Assembly: GCA_032111745.1 (NCBI GenBank)
Contig: JAULUH010000139.1
Coordinates: 1 to 8,714, forward strand
From: JAULUH01 sp032111745
Lineage (GTDB): Bacteria; Chloroflexota; Anaerolineae; JAAEKA01
Length of the DNA stretch: 8,714 nt
Direction of reading: 5' to 3'
Shown here: one piece after another, positions 1 through 5,593 of the stretch
Position numbering within the stretch: the first letter of the stretch is position 1
Layout: each line of letters starts with the position of its first letter
Translations under genes and position numbers: made by a program
The notes under the pieces: generated by a model
Databases searched by the model: none
What the model was told of the DNA's origin: nothing
The model's input: the letters and a program-made list of their open reading frames with translations, nothing else

Positions 1-644
1 CGGTCGTGGGTGACCATCATCAGCGCCCCCGGCAGGCTAAGCAGGTGCTGCTCCAGCCAGTCGATAGCGTCGGCATCCACATGGTTCGTCGGCTCGTCCA
101 GGATCAGCAGGTCCCCCGGGTCCAGCAGCGCCCGCGCCAGGGCCACCCGCTTGCGCTGCCCGCCGCTCAGCGTGCCCACCATGGCGTCGAAATCAGCCAC
201 CCGCAGCCGGGACAGGATGGCCTTGGCCTGCACCTCTGCGGTCCACCCGCCCGTATGCTCCAGCGCCGCCATGGCGTTGGCCACGCGCTCCTGGGCTCGC
301 TCCGATCCCGGCGCATGCTGCAGGGCCAGGCTGGCCGCCTCGTACTCCCGCAGCAGGCGCATCTGCGGCGCATCGCTCTGGAACAGCTGCTCCAGCACCG
401 TCAGCGCCTCGTCCAGCACCGGCTCCTGGGGCAGGAACCGGGTGCGCACCCCACCCCACACCGTCACCGTGCCGGCATCGGGCGTCTCCAGCCCGGCCAT
501 GATCCGCAGCAGCGTCGTCTTGCCACTGCCGTTGATGCCGATCAGCCCCACTCGCTCCCCGCGATTGACCCGCAGGCTGACGCCATCCAGCAACACCCGC
601 TCGCTATACTGTTTGCGCACGTTCTCCAGGGTAATCAGGTTCAT
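1..644 (-). CDS. ABC-F family ATPase (Uup/EttA-like), N-terminal part, cut by window edge
   Basis: Reading leftwards from the ATG at 644 gives 214 residues with no stop, starting MNLITLENVRKQYSERVLLD. The first ATP-binding cassette is nearly complete: Walker A GINGSGKT (36-43), signature LSGGQ (159-163), Walker B LLILDEPTNHVD (179-190) and the start of the H-loop (THD, 211-214). The EPTNHVD form of Walker B and the absence of membrane segments point to the soluble ABC-F class. Members have two cassettes in one chain of roughly 550-650 residues and act on the ribosome, so the second cassette should lie left of the window. Between Walker A and the signature there is an arm-like helical stretch (about 75-130). 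The start has no good Shine-Dalgarno, and a short hairpin sits just upstream of it. It lies 96 bp downstream of the kinase-like gene on the same strand and may be co-transcribed or use its own weak promoter. Sub-family (Uup or other) cannot be fixed from this part. Confidence 0.93.
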   Translation of the reverse strand, partial: MNLITLENVRKQYSERVLLDGVSLRVNRGERVGLIGINGSGKTTLLRIMAGLETPDAGTVTVWGGVRTRFLPQEPVLDEALTVLEQLFQSDAPQMRLLREYEAASLALQHAPGSERAQERVANAMAALEHTGGWTAEVQAKAILSRLRVADFDAMVGTLSGGQRKRVALARALLDPGDLLILDEPTNHVDADAIDWLEQHLLSLPGALMMVTHD

Positions 645-667
645 GGGCGCGGACCAATCCGCCCACC

Positions 668-696
668 AGGATAACATGCCCGCGATCAAAACACAA
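668..696 (-). promoter_or_regulatory. possible TG-extended -10 promoter for the ABC-F gene
   Basis: On the minus strand there is TTGTGT (696-691), a 17-nt spacer and TATCCT (673-668), preceded by TG one base upstream (676-675). The -35 matches consensus at only three positions; the extended -10 is the stronger part. Transcription would start about 17 nt before the ATG at 644. The short leader would contain an imperfect hairpin on plus positions 646-664 (arms 649-653 and 658-662), directly next to the start codon. The region is otherwise very G-rich on this strand, so a chance match is possible. Confidence 0.35.
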
Positions 697-723
697 AACC
701 CCGCCTCCCCCTCGCCTTACCTA

Positions 724-746
724 CCCACCTCGCCCCACCCTCACCC
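724..746 (-). other. G-quadruplex-capable G-run cluster at the end of the kinase-like gene
   Basis: The minus strand carries four runs of three or more G separated by spacers of 3, 1 and 6 nt. This satisfies the usual G3+N1-7 pattern. It overlaps the TGA stop (743-741) of the kinase-like gene and is followed by another G-rich stretch (about 700-716) and then a T-rich stretch. No normal hairpin terminator is visible between this gene and the ABC-F gene. Whether it folds or acts in termination is inference. Confidence 0.4.
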
Positions 747-1445
747 AAACATCATCGCCCCCGGCACCGGCATATACGCCGATTCCACCTTCGGCACCGG
801 CTTCATCTGCTGCGCCGCCAGCACGATCACCTGGGCCGCGGTCTCCAGGTCCAGCAGCCCGGTGTTGATCACCAGGTGGTAGTGGCGGGGGTCCCAGGCG
901 TCGATGCCGTAGAACCGCCGCAGGTAATCCTGCGATGCCCGGTCCCGCTCGTCGATCATCCGCTCCGCGCGCATAGGCAGCACATCCTCCTCCGCCTGCA
1001 CCCGATGCATGCGCTGGTCGAAGGGCGCCTCGATGCGCACGTGCAGCGTGCCCGGCATATCCCGCAGGGCCGCCTGCGACCCGCGGCCGACGATCACCAC
1101 GCTACCCCGTCGCGCCACGGCGTCCATCACCCCGCGCACGATCGAGAGCGCCTGCTCCTCGGTAAGCGGCTCCACCGCGGCCTGCCGTACGCCCTTGGAG
1201 TCCTCCGTCCAGGTACGCACCTCGGCCACCTTCGCCTGGCGCATCAACAGGCGATTCAGGATCGACCGCGCCTGGTGATTGGCCTCGGAGAAATCCACCA
1301 CCTGCCCCGGCGCCAGGCCCACCTCATTAGCCACCTCAGCCATCAAGGCTTTATCCAACAGCGGGTAGCCCAACAACTCGCCCGCCCGGGCCGCTATCGT
1401 ATCACCCCCGCTGCCGAACTGGCGAGAAATCGTGATCACAGCCAT
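741..1445 (-). CDS. cytidylate kinase-like family protein
   Basis: A 234-residue protein beginning MAVITISRQFGSGGDTIAAR. The ISRQFGSGG P-loop (residues 6-14), the VGRGSQ motif (119-124) with HVRIEAPFDQR after it, and the C-terminal block around HLVINTG (190-196) are characteristic of the cytidylate-kinase-like family (Cytidylate_kin_2 in Pfam). This family resembles Cmk but is usually annotated separately. The P-loop lacks the classical GKT, as is normal for this family. Phosphoryl transfer from ATP is expected; CMP as substrate is not established. An in-frame upstream ATG exists at 1496, but the start at 1445 is chosen because AAGGAGG (1458-1452) lies 6 nt before it and because family members begin at this motif. 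A strong promoter lies 60 bp upstream. No transmembrane segment is seen, so the protein should be cytosolic. Confidence 0.92.
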   Translation of the reverse strand: MAVITISRQFGSGGDTIAARAGELLGYPLLDKALMAEVANEVGLAPGQVVDFSEANHQARSILNRLLMRQAKVAEVRTWTEDSKGVRQAAVEPLTEEQALSIVRGVMDAVARRGSVVIVGRGSQAALRDMPGTLHVRIEAPFDQRMHRVQAEEDVLPMRAERMIDERDRASQDYLRRFYGIDAWDPRHYHLVINTGLLDLETAAQVIVLAAQQMKPVPKVESAYMPVPGAMMFG

Positions 1446-1451
1446 GAGAAA

Positions 1452-1458
1452 CCTCCTT
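1452..1458 (-). promoter_or_regulatory. strong Shine-Dalgarno of the cytidylate-kinase-like gene
   Basis: AAGGAGG on the minus strand, 6 nt before the ATG at 1445. It decides between this start and the in-frame ATG at 1496, which would lie almost at the predicted transcript end and has no such site. Confidence 0.85.
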
Positions 1459-1504
1459 ATCGGAACCCCAAGCCCGCAGCGCCGCATCGCGCCCATCTAC
1501 TCCT

Positions 1505-1533
1505 ATTGTAGCCCCCGACGAGTCCGTTGTCAA
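1505..1533 (-). promoter_or_regulatory. sigma70-type promoter of the cytidylate-kinase-like gene
   Basis: TTGACA (1533-1528), a 17-nt spacer and TACAAT (1510-1505) on the minus strand: a perfect -35, a 5/6 -10 and ideal spacing. Transcription should start near 1498, giving a leader of about 53 nt that contains the AAGGAGG site. Confidence 0.8.
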
Positions 1534-1577
1534 TAGGGTATTGGCGCTCCACACAGACAAACACGGACGGGCGAAAG

Positions 1578-1609
1578 TCACCGCAAAGTCGCAAAGAGCG
1601 CCAAGGGGA
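1578..1609. repeat. CGCAAAG-type degenerate short repeat
   Basis: The heptamer CGCAAAG occurs at 1583-1589 and 1591-1597 and is followed by a degenerate third copy, CGCCAAG (1600-1606). The 12-mer GTCACCGCAAAG that begins the tract recurs on the same strand at 8392-8403, in the protease leader. Similar accgcaaag-cgcaaag strings are, from memory, common intergenic repeats in environmental genomes. A 12-mer match alone could be chance in a window of this size. Confidence 0.5.
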
Positions 1610-1677
1610 AACCTGGACCGGAGGAGCCAGAGCAGAATCGAGACAATCATCCCCCGCCAAAACTACCCCCCCACTTC

Positions 1678-1704
1678 GTAGGGGCGGGCGTCCCTGCCCG
1701 CCCC
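1678..1704. repeat. GTAG-led GC-rich palindrome, copy 1
   Basis: After GTAG (1678-1681), the arm GGGGCGGGC (1681-1689) is perfectly complementary to GCCCGCCCC (1696-1704) around a 6-nt loop. It is non-coding and lies in the divergent intergenic region. It has no T-tract on the plus strand, so it is not an obvious terminator. It belongs to a set of similar palindromes in the window (5179, 5318, 8489 and the array at 8567). Confidence 0.7.
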
Positions 1705-1717
1705 CTTCGTGCCTTCC

Positions 1718-1783
1718 TGCTTCGCGCCTTCGCGCCCCTTCGTGCCTTCGTGCTTCGTGCCTTCGCGCCCCTTCGCGCCATCG
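1718..1783. repeat. two-copy 33-bp tandem repeat of CTTCG-type octamers
   Basis: Two adjacent 33-bp units, 1718-1750 and 1751-1783, differ at 3 of 33 positions (unit positions 8, 26 and 30). Each unit is built of shorter degenerate pieces such as CTTCGTGC and CTTCGCGCC, and related pieces continue upstream to about 1705. Open frames across it have no start signal and no recognisable product, so I regard it as non-coding minisatellite-like DNA. Confidence 0.75.
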
Positions 1784-1833
1784 TGGTCCAAACGCTCCCC
1801 CCTCCAGAATTACCGCCCCACCGCCAGTTGATG

Positions 1834-1839
1834 TATAGT
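1834..1839 (+). promoter_or_regulatory. -10 element giving a probable leaderless ychF transcript
   Basis: TATAGT (5/6 to consensus) ends 6 nt before the ATG at 1846, so the predicted +1 is the A of the start codon. A weak -35-like TTACCG lies at 1810-1815 with an 18-nt spacer. No Shine-Dalgarno is present upstream of the ATG, which agrees with leaderless initiation. A single short motif is modest evidence. Confidence 0.45.
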
Positions 1840-1845
1840 ACCGCC

Positions 1846-2934
1846 ATGGAACTAGGCATCATCGGCCTGCCTAACAGCAGCAAAACCACCATCTTCAACG
1901 CCCTCACCCGCGGCGACCAGCCCACCGACGCCCTCACCAGCGGCCGGCTGGAGTTCCACACCGCCGTCGTCGACGTCCCCGACCCCCGGGTCGACCAGCT
2001 CAGCGCCATCTACCGCCCGCGCAAGACCGCCTACGCCAAAGTCACCTACACCGACATCGCCGGGCTCGACCAGGGCATCGCCCAGAAAGGCCTCACCGGC
2101 CCGCTGCGCCACCGCATCGGCCAGATGGACGCCTTCATCCACGTCGTGCGCGCCTTCGAGGACGACGCCGTGCCCCACCCCCTGGGCGCCACCAACCCCC
2201 AGCGCGACCTGGCCATCCTCGACGGTGAGATGCTCCTGGTGGACATGCTCACCGTCCAGAACCGCCTCGAGCGCATCGACGACGGCCTGAGACGGGCCAA
2301 AAAGGGTGGCGAGGAGCAGAAAAAACTGGAGGAAGAGCGCGCCCTGTTCCAGCGCTTCGCCGAGGCCCTGGACGCCGGCACCCCCCTGCGCGACCTCGAC
2401 CTGTCCCCCGAGCAAGCAGCAGCCCTGCGCGGCTTCGGCTTCCTCACCCTCAAGCCCGTGCTCGTCCTGGTCAACACCGGCGAGGAGATGGTGCCCCCCG
2501 AGCGCTACGTCAACTACCACCACCGCCACACCGTGGTCATGTCCCTGCAGGGCAAGCTCGAGATGGAGATCGCCCAGCTGGACCTGGACGAGGCCACCGT
2601 GTTCATGGAGGAATACGGCATCGCCGAGCCCGCGCTCAGCCGCATGATCCGGGCCTCCTACGAGCTGGTCGGCCTGCAATCCTTCTTCACCGTGGGCGAG
2701 GACGAGGTACGGGCCTGGACCATCCGCCAGGGCGCCACCGCCGTCGAGGCCGCGGCGGCCATCCACACCGACCTCTCCCGGGGCTTCATCCGCGCCGACG
2801 TCGTCGCCTACGACGACCTCATCGCCGCCGGCGGCAGCATGAACGAGGCCCGCAAAGCCGGCAAAGCCCGCCTCGAGGGCAAAGACTACCCCGTCCAGGA
2901 CGGCGACATCCTGCACGTGCGCTTCGCCCTTTAG
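1846..2934 (+). CDS. ychF: YchF/Obg-like ATPase with variant Walker A
   Basis: A 362-residue protein, the length expected for YchF (about 363). The P-loop GLPNSSKTT (7-15) matches the YchF GLPN-x-x-K pattern, but Ser12 replaces the normally invariant Walker A glycine. The G3-type motif DIAG is at 70-73. The nucleotide-base motif NTGE (210-213) is the NxxE form that gives YchF/OLA1 proteins ATP rather than GTP preference. A charged, coiled-coil-like helical region runs from about 125 to 175, and a C-terminal TGS domain (about 278-361) includes RADVVAYDDLI and DGDILHVRF. YchF proteins bind ribosomes and hydrolyse ATP in the cytosol; their role is linked to translation and stress. The ATG at 1846 is chosen because the domain begins there; an in-frame ATG at 1831 overlaps the -10 element. 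The gene is divergent from the kinase-like gene. Whether Ser12 reduces activity or is lineage-typical is unknown. Confidence 0.93.
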   Translation: MELGIIGLPNSSKTTIFNALTRGDQPTDALTSGRLEFHTAVVDVPDPRVDQLSAIYRPRKTAYAKVTYTDIAGLDQGIAQKGLTGPLRHRIGQMDAFIHVVRAFEDDAVPHPLGATNPQRDLAILDGEMLLVDMLTVQNRLERIDDGLRRAKKGGEEQKKLEEERALFQRFAEALDAGTPLRDLDLSPEQAAALRGFGFLTLKPVLVLVNTGEEMVPPERYVNYHHRHTVVMSLQGKLEMEIAQLDLDEATVFMEEYGIAEPALSRMIRASYELVGLQSFFTVGEDEVRAWTIRQGATAVEAAAAIHTDLSRGFIRADVVAYDDLIAAGGSMNEARKAGKARLEGKDYPVQDGDILHVRFAL

Positions 2935-2953
2935 AGAATTCGGGGAACGGAGC

Positions 2954-3000
2954 CGAGGCTTTAGCCGGTCCGGCCACGCAGAGTCGAGGCCTTGGCCGAT
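2954..3000. repeat. pair of short palindromes downstream of ychF
   Basis: CGAGGCTTTAGCCG (2954-2967 region) and CGAGGCCTTGGCCG (2985-2998) are direct repeats 31 bp apart, identical at 12 of 14 positions. The two differences fall on opposite arms and keep the palindrome (T with A in one copy, C with G in the other). No T-tract follows, so this is not a clear terminator for ychF. Confidence 0.55.
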
Positions 3001-3026
3001 CCCTGGATCTCCCAGGAAATCGCGCA

Positions 3027-3055
3027 TTGACATTGTACTTAAGCAGTGCTATGCT
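3027..3055 (+). promoter_or_regulatory. strong sigma70-type promoter of the 605-residue secreted protein
   Basis: TTGACA (3027-3032), a 17-nt spacer and TATGCT (3050-3055), with an extended TG at 3047-3048. A perfect -35, ideal spacing and an extended -10 make this the best promoter in the window. Transcription should start near 3061-3063, leaving a leader of about 200 nt before the ATG at 3265. Confidence 0.85.
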
Positions 3056-3060
3056 AGGGC

Positions 3061-3264
3061 ATGGCTGCGGCTCATGAGCCGCGGCCACCCTCCATTCCCC
3101 TGGAGGGACTTCCGCCTGATCCCAACCCCTGCCATGTCGCGCGCTTCCCACGCTCTCAGGCAGGCACCCCTGTCGCTGGAGGTAGTGTATCGCGTACAGC
3201 TTCTTCACGTCCCATGTCGTTCGCTGCAGCAATATCCCGTGCGCATCGATAAGGAGGTTAGGAT
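3061..3264 (+). other. long structured 5' leader of the secreted-protein gene
   Basis: About 200 nt lie between the predicted transcript start and the start codon. At the 5' end is a near-perfect palindrome, 3063-3086 (core GCGGCTCATGAGCCGC, extended by four more pairs, one of them G-T). Next comes a perfect 7-bp hairpin, CCCTCCA (3088-3094) with TGGAGGG (3101-3107). A longer-range pairing of GCCTGA (from 3114) with TCAGGC (near 3165) is also possible. I recognise no known riboswitch. A 63-codon open frame (3061-3252) fills the leader and ends on the ribosome-binding site; its reality is doubtful. Confidence 0.55.
3251..3257 (+). promoter_or_regulatory. Shine-Dalgarno of the secreted-protein gene
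   Basis: AAGGAGG lies 7 nt before the ATG at 3265, a near-ideal site that fixes the start. The TAA at 3250-3252 that ends the leader open frame overlaps its first two bases. Confidence 0.88.
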
Positions 3265-5082
3265 ATGCGATTCCGCAACAAAATGGTGACCCTGGCAATG
3301 ATCATTGCCATTCTTAGCACTGCCCTGGTGGCAGGTTCGGTCGGCGCCGCCCCCACCCTGGCGCCCGACGGCCCGCAGCCGAGGTTCTCCAGTGCCGTGG
3401 CCTTCGACACGACGGCTCCCCTGCGCGAGCTGGCCGCGCCCATGGCCGCGGCCAGGCAGGCGCAACAGGTGCAGGCCGAAGACGTGGTTGAAATCCGGCC
3501 TGACCGTGGACCGGTCGCCACCGACACGGGCTACACCGGCGATGGAGCACTTCAGGACGCGGCTGAACGTGCAGCAACGATGGCTGGACCCGCTATCGCC
3601 GCTGCGATTCCTGCTCCGCTGGCAAACTTCGAGGGCGTGAGCAACCAGGACAACTTCAATCTCTTCGGGTTCCGCGTGAACCCTCCGGATCCGATGGGCG
3701 ACGTCGGCCCCTATCACTACGTCGAGATGATCAACCTGGCCTTCGCCGTCTACGACAAGCAGGGCAACGTCCTCCTGGGACCGCTACCGATCGGTGCCGT
3801 GTGGGAGGGCTTTGCCGTGGAGGACTGCACCGATCCCTCCGGCGACCCGGTCGTCCTCTACGACCAGCTCGAGGATCGCTGGCTGGTCAGCCAATTCACC
3901 ACGCGCGGCCCGGTGTACTACGACTGCGTCGCCATCTCGCAGACCGGTGATCCCACCGGCGCGTACTACCGCTACGCCTTTGTGACGCAGCCCGATCCGG
4001 AGTTGCCCGGCGGCACCTTCTTCCCGGACTATCCCAAGTACGGCGTGTGGACCAACTCGTATCTCATGACCACCCGCGACTTCGGGGATGTCACGGGGTA
4101 TGGGATCAGCGTCTACGCGCTGGAGAAGAACAAGATGCTGGCCGGCAACCCGAACGCCCGCGCCGTGCAGTTCTTCCTCGACTCGAATGTGGTGCCGCTC
4201 AACCTGATCGGCGATGGCCTGCTGCCCGCCGATATCGACGGCACGCGCCGGCCGATCGACCGCGTGGCCGCGCCGATTGTGGGCACGCAGGACGACAATG
4301 CCTTTTACGGTGCCACCTCCGATGCGCTGAACATCTGGGAGTTGTGGGTGCAATGGAAGGCCAGGCCGGAGGCCTCGCTGAACCTCGTCACCCAGCTGCC
4401 GGTGGCTGAGTTCGACTCGATCTTCCCCTGCGGCCCATCGCGCGGCTGCATTCCTCAGCCGGGCATCACCAACCCGGATCAGTGGCTCGACGTGCTCTCC
4501 TACCGCCAGCGACCGACCTGGCGGCTGGCCTACCGCAACTTCGGCAAGTACGAGGCCCTTGTGACCGCCCAGTCGGTCGAGGCGCGTCCGGGCCTCGCCG
4601 GGATGCGCTGGTACGAGATCCGGCGATCTGAGAATCCGAAGCCGTCGACGTACGCTGTCTATCAGCAGGGCACCTACGCGCCTGACGACGGCGTACACCG
4701 CTGGATGGGCAGCGTTGCCATGGACTGGCAGGGCAACATGGCGCTCGGCTACAGCGTGTCCAACGGCGTCGACGTATACCCCGGTATCCGCTACACCGGC
4801 CGGCTCAGCGGCGATCCGCTGGGTGAGATGTCCCTGGGCGAGGGTACCATCATCGACGGCACCGGCGTGCAGACGACCACCAACTCTCGTTGGGGTGACT
4901 ACACCTCGATGAACGTCGACCCCAACGACGACTGCACGTTCTGGTACGTCAATGAATACTATGAGGTAAGCGGGCTGCCGCTTCCCCTTCCGCCACCACC
5001 ATTGCCACCGCCGGGAACGACAGCCCCCTGGCAGACCCGCATCGGCAGCTTCAAGCTGCCGGGCTGCGAGGCTCGCCAGTAG
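3265..5082 (+). CDS. secreted protein of unknown function, probably beta-propeller-like
   Basis: A 605-residue protein with a clear Sec signal peptide: basic start MRFRNK, hydrophobic core about 7-24, probable cleavage after VGA (26-28). A low-complexity Ala-rich stretch (about 30-120) precedes the folded part. Conserved-looking blocks include MGDVGPYHYVEM (144-155), GDPVVLYDQLEDRWLVSQF (193-211), YPKYGVW (256-262), HRWMGSVAMDWQGNMALGY (478-496), IRYTGRLSGDPLG (508-520), RWGDYTSMNVDP (542-553) and DDCTFWYVNEYY (555-566). From memory, related proteins of unassigned function occur in Chloroflexota and other soil bacteria. The repeated beta-rich D-x-x-x-RW pattern suggests a propeller, but I see no catalytic motif. 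Six cysteines (188, 221, 389, 395, 557, 601) fit three disulfides outside the cell. A proline-rich insert (571-583) interrupts the C-terminal block. It is a single-gene unit with its own promoter, leader and terminator. Confidence 0.85.
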   Translation: MRFRNKMVTLAMIIAILSTALVAGSVGAAPTLAPDGPQPRFSSAVAFDTTAPLRELAAPMAAARQAQQVQAEDVVEIRPDRGPVATDTGYTGDGALQDAAERAATMAGPAIAAAIPAPLANFEGVSNQDNFNLFGFRVNPPDPMGDVGPYHYVEMINLAFAVYDKQGNVLLGPLPIGAVWEGFAVEDCTDPSGDPVVLYDQLEDRWLVSQFTTRGPVYYDCVAISQTGDPTGAYYRYAFVTQPDPELPGGTFFPDYPKYGVWTNSYLMTTRDFGDVTGYGISVYALEKNKMLAGNPNARAVQFFLDSNVVPLNLIGDGLLPADIDGTRRPIDRVAAPIVGTQDDNAFYGATSDALNIWELWVQWKARPEASLNLVTQLPVAEFDSIFPCGPSRGCIPQPGITNPDQWLDVLSYRQRPTWRLAYRNFGKYEALVTAQSVEARPGLAGMRWYEIRRSENPKPSTYAVYQQGTYAPDDGVHRWMGSVAMDWQGNMALGYSVSNGVDVYPGIRYTGRLSGDPLGEMSLGEGTIIDGTGVQTTTNSRWGDYTSMNVDPNDDCTFWYVNEYYEVSGLPLPLPPPPLPPPGTTAPWQTRIGSFKLPGCEARQ

Positions 5083-5102
5083 GTTCACGGTCAGCTAAGT
5101 CA

Positions 5103-5144
5103 GGGGCTGTCTGAACGGGCGGTTCAGACAGCCCCTTTTCTTTT
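5103..5144 (+). terminator. intrinsic terminator of the secreted-protein gene
   Basis: A perfect 14-bp stem, GGGGCTGTCTGAAC (5103-5116) with its complement at 5122-5135, closes a 5-nt loop. TTTTCTTTT (5136-5144) follows at once. It begins 20 bp after the stop codon. It is a textbook Rho-independent terminator on the plus strand; the minus strand has no matching T-tract, so it should not serve the protease gene. Confidence 0.95.
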
Positions 5145-5178
5145 GGGATAGCGGAAGAGGCGATTCCGATCGTGGCCT

Positions 5179-5202
5179 GTAGGGGGCGAGGTCTCCTCGC
5201 CC
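5179..5202. repeat. GTAG-led palindrome, copy 2
   Basis: GTAG (5179-5182), then GGGCGAGG (5184-5191), loop TCT, then CCTCGCCC (5195-5202): a perfect 8-bp stem. It is similar in layout to the copy at 1678. Confidence 0.7.
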
Positions 5203-5317
5203 TCTGGGGGTCCCGGGCGGGTAAACGTCCGGACGGCGGCGTCTGGAGCACGATCGCGCGCAGGGCCGCGACGAGCACGAAACGCGACGGGCACGAAAAG
5301 GAGCCCACTCCGGATTC

Positions 5318-5338
5318 GTAGTGGCGGCTTCAGCCGCT
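5318..5338. repeat. GTAG-led palindrome, copy 3
   Basis: GTAG (5318-5321), then GCGGCT (5324-5329), TC, then AGCCGC (5332-5337): a 6-bp perfect inverted repeat. Its core CGGCTTCAGCCG also resembles the palindromes downstream of ychF. Confidence 0.6.
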
Positions 5339-5443
5339 CCCCATTTCCTCCGTCATGCTGAGCGGCTCCCATCGCCAAGATCGCTAACGCGCACAGCCCC
5401 GCCAGCACACACCATCCGTACGAGCACGCAACGCAGCGAAGCA

Positions 5444-5464
5444 CACTTGCACCGCACGCAAGTG
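5444..5464. repeat. 7-bp hairpin in the convergent gap
   Basis: CACTTGC (5444-5450) pairs perfectly with GCAAGTG (5458-5464) around a 7-nt loop. It overlaps a second possible pairing, GCAGG (5464-5468) with CCTGC (5480-5484). No T-tract is present on either side. Confidence 0.45.
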
Positions 5465-5510
5465 CAGGTGTCTCTCCGGCCTGCGTGCTGACCCTTTGTC
5501 CATACCCGAT

Positions 5511-5530
5511 CCCCATCAACACAGATGGGG
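5511..5530 (-). other. hairpin downstream of the protease gene
   Basis: CCCCATC (5511-5517) and GATGGGG (5524-5530) form a perfect 7-bp stem with a 6-nt loop, about 64 nt after the protease stop on the minus strand. No T-tract follows, so it is at best a 3'-end stabilising hairpin or an atypical terminator. Confidence 0.35.
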
Positions 5531-5593
5531 GCAGGGTCGAGGACTGGGCCAACTCCTCGGTTCTGCCCCCGCATCCACCGCTCTCCCCTCGGA

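Larger units (their letters stand above)
5145..5593. other. non-coding convergent gap rich in palindromes
   Basis: The gap lies between the terminator of the secreted-protein gene and the stop of the protease. The open frames through it have no start signal or recognisable family. It holds two GTAG-led palindromes (5179-5202, 5318-5338), a GTCATGCTGAGCGG string (5352-5365) that I remember as a frequent intergenic repeat piece, and two further hairpins described separately. It looks like a landing place for small repeats. No clear terminator for the protease gene was found. Confidence 0.6.

Noticed and set aside
10..882. Plus-strand open frames across the ABC-F and kinase-like genes.
   Set aside because: Ser/Arg-rich shadows of two recognisable minus-strand genes.
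1446..1496. N-terminal extension of the kinase-like protein to the ATG at 1496.
   Set aside because: The predicted transcript begins within a few bases of it, there is no binding site for it, and the family motif begins right after the SD-led ATG at 1445.
1852..3033. Long open frame antisense to ychF (about 390 codons).
   Set aside because: It is a shadow of GC-rich third codon positions in ychF; its Val/Gly/Ala/Asp-rich translation has no recognisable motif.
3155..3182. Glycine-riboswitch-like strings (CTCTCAGGCA followed by CTGGAG) in the leader of the secreted-protein gene.
   Set aside because: The other conserved aptamer parts (the GGGAGAG-type opening and the GCCGAAGGGGCAA-type loop) are not present, and a secreted protein of unknown function is not a usual target.
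3784..5088. Long open frame antisense to the secreted-protein gene (about 430 codons).
   Set aside because: It runs through the opposite strand of a clearly real gene and has no recognisable domain or ribosome-binding site.
5103..5144. Bidirectional terminator shared by the two convergent genes.
   Set aside because: On the minus strand the stem is not followed by a T-tract, and it lies about 450 bp beyond the protease stop.
5124..5552. A 142-codon minus-strand open frame in the convergent gap.
   Set aside because: It crosses the terminator stem and several palindromic repeats, has no start signal, and its translation looks like repeat DNA.
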